Shown here piece after piece: positions 16,056 through 25,052 of a stretch of DNA of 64,000 bases. The notes under the pieces are model-generated. The model saw only the letters and a list, made by a program, of their open reading frames with translations, was not told where the DNA came from and searched no databases. How positions within the stretch are numbered: position 1 is the first letter of the stretch; each line of letters opens with the position of its first letter. The position numbers and the translations under genes were made by a program. Source of the DNA: JBPEWY01 sp052032225 (GTDB lineage: Bacteria; Bacteroidota; Bacteroidia; Flavobacteriales; Flavobacteriaceae); the NCBI GenBank assembly GCA_052032225.1, contig JBPEWY010000042.1:1-64000 (forward strand), read 5' to 3'.

Positions 16056-16556
16056 ATGGATACATTATTAAATGATTTTTCGGTTGGGTTATTCGTAATG
16101 CAAATTGTATTACTATTAGGAATAATGTTCTTATTAGTAAAATTTGCTTGGAAACCAATTTTAAATGCTGTTAACGAGCGTGAAGAAGGAATTAAAAATG
16201 CTCTTGAAGCTGCTGAAAACGCTAAGCGTGAAATGGAAAACATTAAAGCAGACAACGACAGAGTATTAAAAGAAGCTCGTGCAGAGAGAGAAAGCATGCT
16301 TAAAGAAGCGCGTGAGATGAGAGAAAAAATGATTGCAGAGGCTAAAGAGCAAGCGCAAGCAGAAGCAGATAAAATGATTAAGCAAGCGCAAGCCACTATA
16401 GAAACCGAAAAGAAAGCTGCATTAGCAGAACTTAAAAACGAAGTAGCTTCTTTATCTGTTAGCATAGCAGAAAAGGTGGTGCGTAAAGAACTTTCAACAA
16501 AAGGAAAGCACCAAGAGCTGGTAGACGAGATGTTAGAAGAAGTTACCTTAAACTAA
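16056..16556 (+). CDS. atpF: ATP synthase Fo subunit b
   Basis: Peripheral-stalk subunit of 166 residues. It has one N-terminal membrane helix (about 10-28), the conserved KFAWKPILNAVNEREEGI turn and a long charged alpha-helix to the end that forms the dimeric stator. Length and layout are standard. It lies 9 bases before atpH and after the atpE hairpin. Confidence 0.95.
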   Translation: MDTLLNDFSVGLFVMQIVLLLGIMFLLVKFAWKPILNAVNEREEGIKNALEAAENAKREMENIKADNDRVLKEARAERESMLKEAREMREKMIAEAKEQAQAEADKMIKQAQATIETEKKAALAELKNEVASLSVSIAEKVVRKELSTKGKHQELVDEMLEEVTLN

Positions 16557-16565
16557 TTTATAACA

Positions 16566-17102
16566 ATGACGGGATTAAGAGCAGCAATACGTTACGCTAA
16601 AGCAATTTTAGAACTTGCAAACGAGCAAAATGCTACCGAAGCAGTTGCTAAAGATATGGAGCAAGTGGCTAAAACTATTGCTACAAGCAGAGAGTTACAA
16701 TTAATGCTTCAAAGCCCAATTGTAAAAACAGAAGACAAAAAAGCATCGCTTAAAGCAATTTTTAAAGACAGCCATAAACTAACCTTACAGTTAATAGACT
16801 TGTTGGCTGCCAATAAAAGAATTGCGCTACTAGGCGAAGTAGCTAAAAAATATAAAGTACTCTTTGATGAACTTAAAGGAAAAGAAGTAGCTGTGGTTAC
16901 AACAGCATTTCCTTTAGATTCTAACTTAGAGAAAAAAGTGCTTGCCAAAGTAAAAGAACTTACCAATAAAGAAGTAGAGCTTCAAAATAAAATAGACGAA
17001 AGTATTATTGGAGGCTTTATTTTACGTGTGGGAGACAAACAGTATAACGCAAGCATTTCAAATCAATTAAACAACTTAAAAAGGTCATTAGCAACAAACT
17101 AA
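16566..17102 (+). CDS. atpH: ATP synthase F1 subunit delta
   Basis: A 178-residue subunit joining the b stalk to the top of alpha3beta3 (OSCP homologue). It has an N-terminal helical bundle (about 1-105, RYAKAILELA...) and a C-terminal strand region with the family ending DESIIGGFILRVGDKQYNASI-type block (about 145-165). It is placed between atpF and atpA in the usual order, 11 bases before atpA. Confidence 0.93.
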   Translation: MTGLRAAIRYAKAILELANEQNATEAVAKDMEQVAKTIATSRELQLMLQSPIVKTEDKKASLKAIFKDSHKLTLQLIDLLAANKRIALLGEVAKKYKVLFDELKGKEVAVVTTAFPLDSNLEKKVLAKVKELTNKEVELQNKIDESIIGGFILRVGDKQYNASISNQLNNLKRSLATN

Positions 17103-17113
17103 AATAGAAACAG

Positions 17114-18694
17114 ATGGCAGAAGTTAAAGCTGCTGAGGTATCAGCAATCTTAAAGCAACAATTATCAGGATTCGAAGCACAAGCTTCTTTAGATGAAGTA
17201 GGAACCGTACTTCAGGTGGGTGACGGTATTGCACGTGCTTACGGACTTTCTAACGCGCAATATGGCGAGTTAGTAGAGTTTGAAGGTGGAATGGAAGGTA
17301 TTGTATTGAACCTTGAAGAAGATAACGTAGGTATAGTATTATTAGGACCTTCTAAAGAAATTAAAGAAGGAGCTACCGTAAAACGTACCCAACGTATTGC
17401 CTCTATAAAAGTTGGAGAACAAATGCTAGGGCGTGTTGTAGACACCCTTGGTAACCCAATAGATGGTAAAGGTCCAATTGGAGGTGAGCTTTACGAAATG
17501 CCATTAGAGCGTAAAGCACCGGGTGTAATTTACCGTCAGCCGGTAAATGAACCTTTACAAACCGGTATTAAAGCGGTAGACGCAATGATTCCAATTGGTA
17601 GAGGGCAACGTGAGCTTATTATTGGTGACCGTCAAACCGGAAAAACTACTGTTGCTATTGATACCATCATTAACCAAAAAGAATTCTACGATGCAGGTGA
17701 GCCTGTATATTGTATATATGTTGCAGTTGGGCAAAAAGCTTCTACAGTAGCTGCTATCGCTAAAACTTTAGAAGATAAAGGAGCGTTAGACTACACAGTT
17801 ATTGTAGCTGCAAATGCTTCAGACCCTGCACCAATGCAAGTTTACGCACCGTTTGCTGGAGCAGCAATTGGTGAGTACTTTAGAGACACAGGTCGTCCTG
17901 CTTTAATTGTATACGATGATCTTTCTAAACAAGCGGTAGCATACCGTGAGGTGTCATTATTATTAAGAAGACCTCCAGGACGTGAAGCTTATCCGGGAGA
18001 CGTATTCTACTTACACTCAAGATTACTAGAGCGTTCTGCTAAGATTATTGCCGATGATGATATTGCTAAAGGAATGAACGACCTGCCTGATACTCTTAAG
18101 GGAATTGTTAAAGGAGGTGGATCGTTAACAGCGTTACCAATCATCGAAACTCAAGCAGGAGACGTATCAGCTTATATCCCTACAAACGTAATTTCTATTA
18201 CAGACGGGCAAATATTCTTAGAGTCAGACTTATTTAACTCAGGGGTTCGTCCGGCTATTAACGTAGGTATATCGGTATCTCGTGTAGGTGGATCAGCTCA
18301 AATTAAATCAATGAAAAAAGTAGCAGGAACACTTAAGTTAGACCAAGCTCAGTTCCGTGAATTAGAAGCATTCGCTAAGTTTGGTTCTGATTTAGATGCT
18401 GCTACATTAAACGTAATCGAAAAAGGTAAGCGTAACGTAGAAATCTTAAAGCAAGCTCAAGGAGAACCGTTTACCGTAGAAGACCAAATTGCAATTATTT
18501 ACGCAGGTACTAAGAACTTATTAAAAGACGTTCCTGTAGAGCGCGTTAAAGAGTTCGAGAAAGAGTACTTAGAGTATTTAAATGCTAAGCACAGAGACGT
18601 GTTAGATACTTTAAAAGCAGGTAAATTAACCGATGAGGTTACAGATACCTTAACTAAAGTAGCTAAAGATCTTTCTGCTAGATATAAAGCATAA
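17114..18694 (+). CDS. atpA: ATP synthase F1 subunit alpha
   Basis: Non-catalytic nucleotide-binding subunit, 526 residues. It has the Walker A block GDRQTGKTT (171-179), the alpha signature ALIVYDDLSKQAVAYREVSLLLRRPPGREAYPGDVFYLHSRLLERS, and the arginine-finger region ISVSRVGGSAQIK. Codon choice is more uniform than in the neighbours, as expected for a highly expressed gene. A stem-loop follows in the 99-base gap before atpG. No atpD or atpC lies in this cluster; in Bacteroidota they are usually elsewhere. Confidence 0.97.
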   Translation: MAEVKAAEVSAILKQQLSGFEAQASLDEVGTVLQVGDGIARAYGLSNAQYGELVEFEGGMEGIVLNLEEDNVGIVLLGPSKEIKEGATVKRTQRIASIKVGEQMLGRVVDTLGNPIDGKGPIGGELYEMPLERKAPGVIYRQPVNEPLQTGIKAVDAMIPIGRGQRELIIGDRQTGKTTVAIDTIINQKEFYDAGEPVYCIYVAVGQKASTVAAIAKTLEDKGALDYTVIVAANASDPAPMQVYAPFAGAAIGEYFRDTGRPALIVYDDLSKQAVAYREVSLLLRRPPGREAYPGDVFYLHSRLLERSAKIIADDDIAKGMNDLPDTLKGIVKGGGSLTALPIIETQAGDVSAYIPTNVISITDGQIFLESDLFNSGVRPAINVGISVSRVGGSAQIKSMKKVAGTLKLDQAQFRELEAFAKFGSDLDAATLNVIEKGKRNVEILKQAQGEPFTVEDQIAIIYAGTKNLLKDVPVERVKEFEKEYLEYLNAKHRDVLDTLKAGKLTDEVTDTLTKVAKDLSARYKA

Positions 18695-18701
18695 TTTGTA
18701 G

Positions 18702-18729
18702 GTTTCTGCCCTGTTTAAGGGGCAGAAAC
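18702..18729 (+). promoter_or_regulatory. Intercistronic hairpin between atpA and atpG
   Basis: GTTTCTGCCC (18702-18711) pairs perfectly with GGGCAGAAAC (18720-18729) around an 8-base loop, 7 bases after the atpA stop. Only TTT follows, so termination would be weak and partial. A second inverted repeat, TTCGTAA-TTAG-TTACGAA (18762-18779), lies just before atpG. Confidence 0.5.
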
Positions 18730-18793
18730 TTTATATATAAATCAACATAAGTAATACTTATTTCGTAATTAGTTACGAACCGATTTAATTAAA

Positions 18794-19654
18794 ATGGCAA
18801 ACTTAAAAGAAATACGCAACAGAATATCGTCGGTAGCCTCTACAATGCAAATTACGAGCGCTATGAAAATGGTATCTGCAGCCAAATTAAAAAAGGCTCA
18901 AGATGCTATTACAGCAATGCGTCCGTATTCAGATAAGCTTACCGAGTTGTTGCAAAGTCTTAGTGCTACATTAGAAGGAGATTCTGGAAGTGTATATGCA
19001 CAACAACGCGAGGTTAACAAAGTGCTTGTGGTTGCAATTACATCTAATAGAGGTCTTTGTGGTGCGTTTAATAGTAACATCATTAAAGAAGCTACAAACC
19101 AAGCAACAGAGGTTTATGCCGGTAAGCAAGTAGACTTTGTTACTATTGGTAAGAAAGGAAACGATATTCTTAAAAAACGCTTTTCGGTTATAGAAAATAA
19201 TAATGCCATTTTTGACGAGTTAACGTTCGAAAATGTAGCTGAGATTGCTCAAATGCTAATGAATAAATATGCTGAAGGAGCTTATGATAAGATTGTATTA
19301 GTTTACAATCAATTTAAAAATGCTGCTACGCAAATTGTAAAAGCAGAGCAGTTTTTACCTATTGTTGCCCAAGCTTCAGAAAGCACAACGCAATTAGATT
19401 ATATTTTTGAGCCTACTAAAGCCGAAATCGTTCAGACGTTAATTCCTAAATCTCTAAAAATGCAGCTGTTTAAAGCTATTAGAGATTCGTTTGCTGCAGA
19501 GCATGGTGCACGTATGACTGCTATGCACAAGGCAACAGATAATGCTAAAGAATTAAAAGCCGAATTAACGCTTAACTACAACAAGGCCCGTCAGGCAGCA
19601 ATTACAGGAGAAATTCTTGAAATTGTTGGAGGTGCCGAAGCACTAAACAACTAA
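18794..19654 (+). CDS. atpG: ATP synthase F1 subunit gamma
   Basis: Central rotor shaft, 286 residues. The N-terminal coiled-coil helix contains the conserved KEIRNRISSV...TMQITSAMKMVSAAKLKKAQ (residues 5-37). The C-terminal helix carries the family stretch ARMTAMHKATDNAKEL followed by NKARQAAITGEILEIVGGAEAL. Last gene of the cluster, closed by a strong terminator 28 bases downstream. Confidence 0.96.
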   Translation: MANLKEIRNRISSVASTMQITSAMKMVSAAKLKKAQDAITAMRPYSDKLTELLQSLSATLEGDSGSVYAQQREVNKVLVVAITSNRGLCGAFNSNIIKEATNQATEVYAGKQVDFVTIGKKGNDILKKRFSVIENNNAIFDELTFENVAEIAQMLMNKYAEGAYDKIVLVYNQFKNAATQIVKAEQFLPIVAQASESTTQLDYIFEPTKAEIVQTLIPKSLKMQLFKAIRDSFAAEHGARMTAMHKATDNAKELKAELTLNYNKARQAAITGEILEIVGGAEALNN

Positions 19655-19681
19655 AGTTAGACTTCAAATTTTAACTATATT

Positions 19682-19713
19682 AAACCCCAAGATTTTCTTG
19701 GGGTTTTGTTTTT
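19682..19713 (+). terminator. Terminator of the atp operon
   Basis: AAACCCCAAGA (19682-19692) pairs perfectly with TCTTGGGGTTT (19696-19706) around TTT, and runs into TTTTGTTTTT. An 11-bp GC-cored stem with a U-rich tail is a textbook intrinsic terminator. Confidence 0.9.
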
Positions 19714-19784
19714 GGCACGCTTTTGGTTTTGTATATTTAGCAGAGCTACTGTAAGCTTTTGCTTAATCCTTAATTTGTATATTT

Positions 19785-20279
19785 ATGAAAACAACCGCTT
19801 TCTATAACAGTTTATTCAGTGTAATTATGCTTATAGCATTTTCAAGTTGTTCTTCTTCTCAAAAATTAGAACAAAAAACACCTTTTATAGTGCAAAAACC
19901 TATTGCACAAAATTGGTATGGAGGAAGACCGGAAAGTGGTAACGGAATTAAAGTATCGTTTACGGTAAAAAATATGCCAGAAGGAGTTAGTTTAGACTCT
20001 TTGTATTTTAGAGGAATGAAAGCAGCAATAACAACAGAAAGTACTTCAGATGCTGTTACTTGTGTTGCTAACTTTGTAATAAAACCAGATCAGAAATCTG
20101 ATATGGTAATGCATAGTGATCCTAAAAAAGAGTTTGGTAATACCATTCCAAAACCAAAACATAAAATACCTTTTAAGCTAAAAGAAGATGAGGCTGTTTT
20201 AAAATATATTGATAGAAATACAGAGAAATTTTTTAAAATTTCCGGAATTGTACAAAAAGCCCCTATTAACTATAACTAA
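19785..20279 (+). CDS. Uncharacterised small lipoprotein
   Basis: A 164-residue protein with a lipoprotein signal ending SSC (Cys22), then a compact domain beginning PFIVQKPIAQNWYGGRPESGNG and containing SFTVKNMPEGVSLDSLYFRG. I recognise the overall look from flavobacterial genomes but not a named family; no enzyme motif is visible. After the Cys come SSSQK residues rather than an acidic run, so a periplasm-facing location is more likely than surface export. It stands alone between the atp terminator and the flippase gene. Confidence 0.7.
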   Translation: MKTTAFYNSLFSVIMLIAFSSCSSSQKLEQKTPFIVQKPIAQNWYGGRPESGNGIKVSFTVKNMPEGVSLDSLYFRGMKAAITTESTSDAVTCVANFVIKPDQKSDMVMHSDPKKEFGNTIPKPKHKIPFKLKEDEAVLKYIDRNTEKFFKISGIVQKAPINYN

Positions 20280-20354
20280 TATTAAATTACTTTGAAGCTT
20301 TGTTAAACAACCGTAAATCAATATTTTTAGCACGGTTAACATGTAACACTTCTT

Positions 20355-21824
20355 TTGAGCGCACTACAAAAACTAGTTAAGCACACCTTTATTTATGGTT
20401 TAGCAACGGTTTTGCCCCGAATGCTAAGCTTTTTATTGCTTCCGTTGTACACCGGATTCATGACTCAAAAAGAATACGGTATTTATGCATCGTTGTTTGC
20501 TTACTTAATTTTAGGGAATGTAGTGCTTTCGTATGGTATGGAAACCGCTTTTTTTAGGTTTGTAAACAAGCATCCTAATCAAAAACAAACTATACAGGCT
20601 ACTGCATTAACATCGCTATTAATATCATCATCAATCTTTGTAATTGTCGGTTTAATTTTTAAAAATGATATTGCGTATTGGTTAGAATACAACCCGGTTT
20701 ATATTACATATGCCATACTCATTTTATTTTTTGATGCCCTGGTGGTTTTACCTTTTGCTTGGTTTAGGGCTAACGAGAAGCCTAAAAATTACACTTTAAT
20801 TAAAATAGGGAACGTAAGTATAAACTTAGGATTAAACCTTTTTTTCTTTTTGCTTTTACCGGAACTTGTTTCAGATTCTACAAATTCTGTTTTGGCACAC
20901 ATATATTGGCCGGAAAACAAAGTAAAATATGTGTTTTTAGCCAATTTAGCAGCAAGTATAATAACATTTGTTTGGGTTTTTCCGGTTTACAAAAAAATTG
21001 GGCTTGGCTTTAATAAGTATATGTGGAAACAAATGATAAAATATGCTTATCCGGTTTTAATTGCCGGAATAGCCTTTTCTATAAACGAAGCATTCGATAA
21101 AATTTTACTTAAATACCTACTACCTGAAAACATTGCAGAAGCTCAAGTAGGAATTTATGCTGCATGTTACAAACTGGGAGTGTTTATGACGTTGTTTGTA
21201 ACAGCATTTAGACTTGGCATAGAACCCTATTTTTTTAGTCATGCTAACTCAGAGACTCCTCAAAAGCACTACGCTATTATATTAGAATATTTTGTAATGT
21301 TTGGAGCTGTTATTTTGCTGGCTGTAGTTGTTTTTGCCGATGTGTTAAAACTAATTTTTATTCAGAATAAAGCATTTTGGGAAGCAATGTGGATTGTTCC
21401 TGTAATATTATTGGCCAACCTGTGTTTAGGTATTTATCACAACTTATCGGTTTGGTATAAAATTACCGATAAAACACGTTTTGGAGCATACATATCGGTT
21501 ACAGGAGCACTAATTACACTTGTTATTAATTTGGCTTTTATTCCTACTATAGGGTATAAAGCATCTGCTTTGGCAACATTGGCTGCTTATGGTACTATGA
21601 TGTTGTTATCATTTTATTTCGGCAAAAAACATTATCCAATACCATACAATCTAAAAAAAATAGGCATTAGCCTAGGAACAGCCATTGCATTTTCTGCTAT
21701 TGTATTTTATGGTTTCAATGGAAATTTGATTATTGGCACACTCCTACTTTTAATATTTTTGGGAATTATATATAAACTAGAAAAAAACAGATTAAAATTA
21801 CTTATCAGTCGCAATGAAAATTAA
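20355..21824 (+). CDS. Polysaccharide flippase (Wzx/MATE-like)
   Basis: A 489-residue inner-membrane transporter with about 14 hydrophobic segments, opening HTFIYGLATVLPRMLSFLLL-type as in oligosaccharide flippases of the MOP superfamily. It presumably moves a lipid-linked glycan or peptidoglycan-type intermediate across the membrane. The start is TTG: the nearest upstream ATG (20341) is followed directly by TAA, and family members begin at this point. Its 3' end overlaps dut by 11 bases. It heads a conserved flavobacterial string (flippase-dut-nucleotidyltransferase-TPR-DUF4292-envC), which hints at an envelope role. Confidence 0.85.
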   Translation: MSALQKLVKHTFIYGLATVLPRMLSFLLLPLYTGFMTQKEYGIYASLFAYLILGNVVLSYGMETAFFRFVNKHPNQKQTIQATALTSLLISSSIFVIVGLIFKNDIAYWLEYNPVYITYAILILFFDALVVLPFAWFRANEKPKNYTLIKIGNVSINLGLNLFFFLLLPELVSDSTNSVLAHIYWPENKVKYVFLANLAASIITFVWVFPVYKKIGLGFNKYMWKQMIKYAYPVLIAGIAFSINEAFDKILLKYLLPENIAEAQVGIYAACYKLGVFMTLFVTAFRLGIEPYFFSHANSETPQKHYAIILEYFVMFGAVILLAVVVFADVLKLIFIQNKAFWEAMWIVPVILLANLCLGIYHNLSVWYKITDKTRFGAYISVTGALITLVINLAFIPTIGYKASALATLAAYGTMMLLSFYFGKKHYPIPYNLKKIGISLGTAIAFSAIVFYGFNGNLIIGTLLLLIFLGIIYKLEKNRLKLLISRNEN

Positions 21825-22248
21825 AATAGTTAATCAATCTAAACACACCTTACCTCATTACGAAACGGAGGCTTCTGCCGGGATGGATTTACGAGCTAAT
21901 CTTTCAGAACCGGTAACACTACAACCGTTAGAAAGAGCTATTATTAAAACAGGGCTATTTATAGAACTTCCCATAGGTTACGAAGCTCAAGTTAGACCAA
22001 GAAGTGGTTTAGCAGCCAAAAAAGGCATAACAGTGTTAAATGCACCCGGAACCATAGATGCCGATTACAGAGGCGAAATAGGAGTGATTTTAGTAAACCT
22101 CTCTAACGAACCCTTTACAATAGAAGACGGTGAGCGTATAGCACAGTTAGTTATTGCTAAACACGAAAGAGCCGTTTGGGAACAAGTACAGGAACTTTCA
22201 GAAACTAAACGCGGAGCAGGAGGTTTTGGGAGCACAGGAGTAAAATAA
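21814..22248 (+). CDS. dut: dUTP diphosphatase
   Basis: Hydrolyses dUTP to dUMP and pyrophosphate, keeping uracil out of DNA and supplying dTMP synthesis. The 144-residue trimeric type has all five motifs: AGMDLRA, PRSGLAAK, GTIDADYRGEI with the catalytic Asp, RIAQLVI, and the C-terminal P-loop-like RGAGGFGSTG. Its first 11 bases lie inside the flippase gene, and the nucleotidyltransferase starts 33 bases after its stop. Confidence 0.97.
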   Translation: MKIKIVNQSKHTLPHYETEASAGMDLRANLSEPVTLQPLERAIIKTGLFIELPIGYEAQVRPRSGLAAKKGITVLNAPGTIDADYRGEIGVILVNLSNEPFTIEDGERIAQLVIAKHERAVWEQVQELSETKRGAGGFGSTGVK

Positions 22249-22281
22249 AGAGTAATACTGCAAAAAACAGAAGAAAGCGTT

Positions 22282-23301
22282 ATGAAGATTATAGTACCTA
22301 TGGCCGGTAGAGGCTCAAGATTAAGACCACACACATTAACAGTACCAAAGCCATTAATTCCGGTTGCCGGAAAACCAATAGTACATAGATTGGTACAAGA
22401 CATCGTAAAAGTATTAAAACAACCGGTACAAGAGATTGCTTTTATTTTAGGAGATCCGGCTTTTTTTGGTGAAGATGTGGTAGAAAGTTTAACAGCATTA
22501 GCTCAAGATCTTGGTGCTAAAGCTACTATTTACAGACAAGACAAACCGTTAGGAACCGGCCATGCAATTATGTGTGCAGAGCCATCGCTTTCCGGTCCGG
22601 CTGTTATTGCATATGCCGATACGCTTATTAGGGCCAGCTTTAATTTAGATACGGATGCAGATAGTGTAATTTGGACAAAAAAAGTGGCTAATCCGGAGGC
22701 CTATGGGGTTGTAAAACTTAATGATAAAAACGAAATTGTTGAGTTGGTAGAAAAACCAAAAGAATTTGTATCAGACCAAGCTGTTATTGGTATATATTAT
22801 TTTAAAGACGTTGGTGTATTAAAAGAAAAATTGCAGGAAGTTTTAGATGAAAACATTACCAATGGCGGAGAATACCAAATAAACGATGGTATAAAACGAA
22901 TGATGGCCGAAGGTAAAGTATTTAAAACAGGAACTGTAGATGAATGGATGGACTGTGGTAATAAAAATGTAACGGTAGAGACAAACGCTAAAATGTTAGA
23001 TTTTTTAGCTGCAGATGCCCAAGAAGAACTTATTCATTCGGAGGTTGTATTAGAGAATGCACAGATAATATCGCCTTGCTTTATTGCCAAAGGTGTTGTT
23101 TTAAAAAACACTACAATTGGTCCGCATGTGTCGGTTGGAGAAAATACGGCAATAGAAAACTCAACTGTTAAAAACAGCTTAATTCAGGCGCACACAACCA
23201 TAAAAAATGCTACCTTACAAAATGCTATGATTGGCAATCACGTAGAGTACGATGGCAACTTTACCAGTATTAGTATTGGAGACTACTCTCAATTGGTGTA
23301 A
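22282..23301 (+). CDS. Sugar-phosphate nucleotidyltransferase
   Basis: A 339-residue enzyme that joins a sugar-1-phosphate to an NTP. The N-terminal Rossmann-like domain has the nucleotide loop MAGRGSRLRPHTLTVPKPLIPVAGKP (about 5-30), GTGHAI and YADTLI. The C-terminal third is a left-handed hexapeptide beta-helix (repeats such as ISPCFIAKGVVLKNTTIGPHVSVG), as in GlmU and some RmlA relatives. No acetyltransferase residues can be confirmed, so glucose-1-phosphate thymidylyl/uridylyl transfer is the safest class. The substrate is unresolved. Confidence 0.85.
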   Translation: MKIIVPMAGRGSRLRPHTLTVPKPLIPVAGKPIVHRLVQDIVKVLKQPVQEIAFILGDPAFFGEDVVESLTALAQDLGAKATIYRQDKPLGTGHAIMCAEPSLSGPAVIAYADTLIRASFNLDTDADSVIWTKKVANPEAYGVVKLNDKNEIVELVEKPKEFVSDQAVIGIYYFKDVGVLKEKLQEVLDENITNGGEYQINDGIKRMMAEGKVFKTGTVDEWMDCGNKNVTVETNAKMLDFLAADAQEELIHSEVVLENAQIISPCFIAKGVVLKNTTIGPHVSVGENTAIENSTVKNSLIQAHTTIKNATLQNAMIGNHVEYDGNFTSISIGDYSQLV

Positions 23302-23342
23302 CAAAGTTAATTGGGCATATTTTTTGCGTATGGTATAGCATA

Positions 23343-24272
23343 ATGAAAAAAGCAAACTACATATTATTTATAGCCTTTGGCTTGTTGTTTTTAAACGGCA
23401 GTTATGCTCAAGAAGATACAGCAGCCGATGTAACGCAAGAAATAGTATCGGATAGTTTTCAGGAGCATTTTTTTGAAGCTCTTAAAGAAAGGGCTGTAGA
23501 AAATTACGATAGAGCCATAGAAAAACTTATGCTTTGCAAAAATTTACAACCTACTAATGTAGCTGTAGATTTTGAGCTGGGGAAAAATTACTTTCAACTA
23601 AAAAAATATGCTGTAGCACAATCGTATTTAGAGAATGCGGTTAAAGTAGAACCCGAAAACATATGGTATTTAGAAGCACTTTTAGCAGTTTATGATGCCC
23701 GTGGAGATATGTATAATACACTTAATGTAGATAATCAATTAAAAATAAAAAGCTTACAATTGCGCGAAAACTTGGCCAAACTTTATGCTAAATTTGGCAA
23801 CTATGAGCACGCTTTACAGGTTTTAGACGAATTAGATGCTAAACATGGTGTTACAACAGAGAGAAAAAACCTAAGAGCATTAGTTTTAGCCTACCAATTT
23901 GAAGAGAACAAGAAGAAAACAACACGCGAAATTGTAATTCAGAAAGATACCCAAAACCCAATCAATCAATACAAAACCATATTAGCTAAACTAATAGAGG
24001 TAGAAGATAAGCAAGCCTTGCTGCAAGTAGCTACAGAAGCGCTAGATAATTTTCCAACACAACCATACTTTTATTATGCCAAAGGATTGGCTTTAAACAG
24101 TGTAGCCCAATATAAAGAAGCTGCTGAGGTTTTAGAAATGGCACTCGATTTTTTGATTGATGACGTAGAGCTTAAAAACAACATTTATAAACAATTAGCG
24201 GTTTCTTATTCATCATTAGGAGATACAAAAAAAGCCTCTATTTATCTTAAAAAAACTAAAAGCCGACTTTAA
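23343..24272 (+). CDS. Secreted tetratricopeptide-repeat protein
   Basis: A 309-residue protein with an N-terminal signal peptide (cleavage near SYA-QED, about residue 22) and TPR-like helical pairs through the rest (for example NVAVDFELGKNYFQLKKYAVAQSYLENAVKVEP). It is presumably periplasmic. It belongs to the conserved flippase-dut-...-envC string, 17 bases before the DUF4292 gene. As a TPR protein it likely scaffolds partners; the DUF4292 and EnvC-like products are the obvious candidates, by context only. Confidence 0.8.
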   Translation: MKKANYILFIAFGLLFLNGSYAQEDTAADVTQEIVSDSFQEHFFEALKERAVENYDRAIEKLMLCKNLQPTNVAVDFELGKNYFQLKKYAVAQSYLENAVKVEPENIWYLEALLAVYDARGDMYNTLNVDNQLKIKSLQLRENLAKLYAKFGNYEHALQVLDELDAKHGVTTERKNLRALVLAYQFEENKKKTTREIVIQKDTQNPINQYKTILAKLIEVEDKQALLQVATEALDNFPTQPYFYYAKGLALNSVAQYKEAAEVLEMALDFLIDDVELKNNIYKQLAVSYSSLGDTKKASIYLKKTKSRL

Positions 24273-24288
24273 AATTTACTGTATCTAA

Positions 24289-25050
24289 ATGAGACAACTA
24301 TTTGTGGTAATTTTTACTTTGTTTTTTGTGTCTTGCGGAACTAAAAATGTTATATCTGGCAAGAAAGCTTCTAAAAATGTAGCAGCAAAAGAGGTTATTG
24401 CTAATCATTACAACAAAGCATTAGATTTTTCTACCATAAGAGGAAGAATGAAGATTGATTTTAACGACGGGCACACACAACAGAACTTTACCGTTAGTTT
24501 TAGAATGCAAAAAGACAGTGCTATTTGGCTAAGCGCAACGCTGTCTGTAGTTAAGGTGCTTATTACACCTAATAGGGTTAGTTTTTATAATAAGTTAGAT
24601 AACACTTATTTTGATGGTGATTTTAGCTATTTAAGCAAACTTTTAGGAACAGAACTAAACTTTTATAAAGTTCAAAACTTACTTTTGGGCCAAGCAATAC
24701 AAGAGCTAAACCCATCAGATTTTAAAGTAACAGCATCTGGGAATGCTTATAAGTTAGAACCTAAAGAAGAAGACGCTTTTTGGCAACAATTATTTGTTGT
24801 AGATCCGGCGCACTACAAAATGGTTGCACAACAAGTTAGTATGCCTTTGCAAAATAGAAGCTTGCAAATATTTTATAATAACTACCTTAAAATAGATAAC
24901 AAAACATTTCCTGATAAAATAATATTAATTGCAACAGAAGGGGTGGCACAAACTAAAATAGAACTAGAATATAAAAATATTACTTTTAACGAAAGAGTTA
25001 CTTTTCCGTACAGAATACCGGAAGGATTTAATGAAATAGTGTTAGAATAA
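24289..25050 (+). CDS. DUF4292 lipoprotein (LolB-like candidate)
   Basis: A 253-residue lipoprotein (signal MRQLFVVIFTLFFVSC, Cys16) with a domain that begins near residue 50 (FSTIRGRMKIDFNDG) and alternates short strands throughout. This is the DUF4292 family. From general knowledge the fold resembles the LolA/LolB lipid-binding half-barrel, and LolB-type lipoprotein insertion has been proposed for Bacteroidota relatives. I cannot confirm that from sequence. It ends 2 bases before the envC-like gene, so the pair is translationally coupled. Confidence 0.75.
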   Translation: MRQLFVVIFTLFFVSCGTKNVISGKKASKNVAAKEVIANHYNKALDFSTIRGRMKIDFNDGHTQQNFTVSFRMQKDSAIWLSATLSVVKVLITPNRVSFYNKLDNTYFDGDFSYLSKLLGTELNFYKVQNLLLGQAIQELNPSDFKVTASGNAYKLEPKEEDAFWQQLFVVDPAHYKMVAQQVSMPLQNRSLQIFYNNYLKIDNKTFPDKIILIATEGVAQTKIELEYKNITFNERVTFPYRIPEGFNEIVLE

Positions 25051-25052
25051 CC

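Noticed and set aside
16040..16465. 141-codon minus-strand frame opposite atpF
   Set aside because: Antisense of a charged alpha-helix; Ser/Ala-rich with no independent support.
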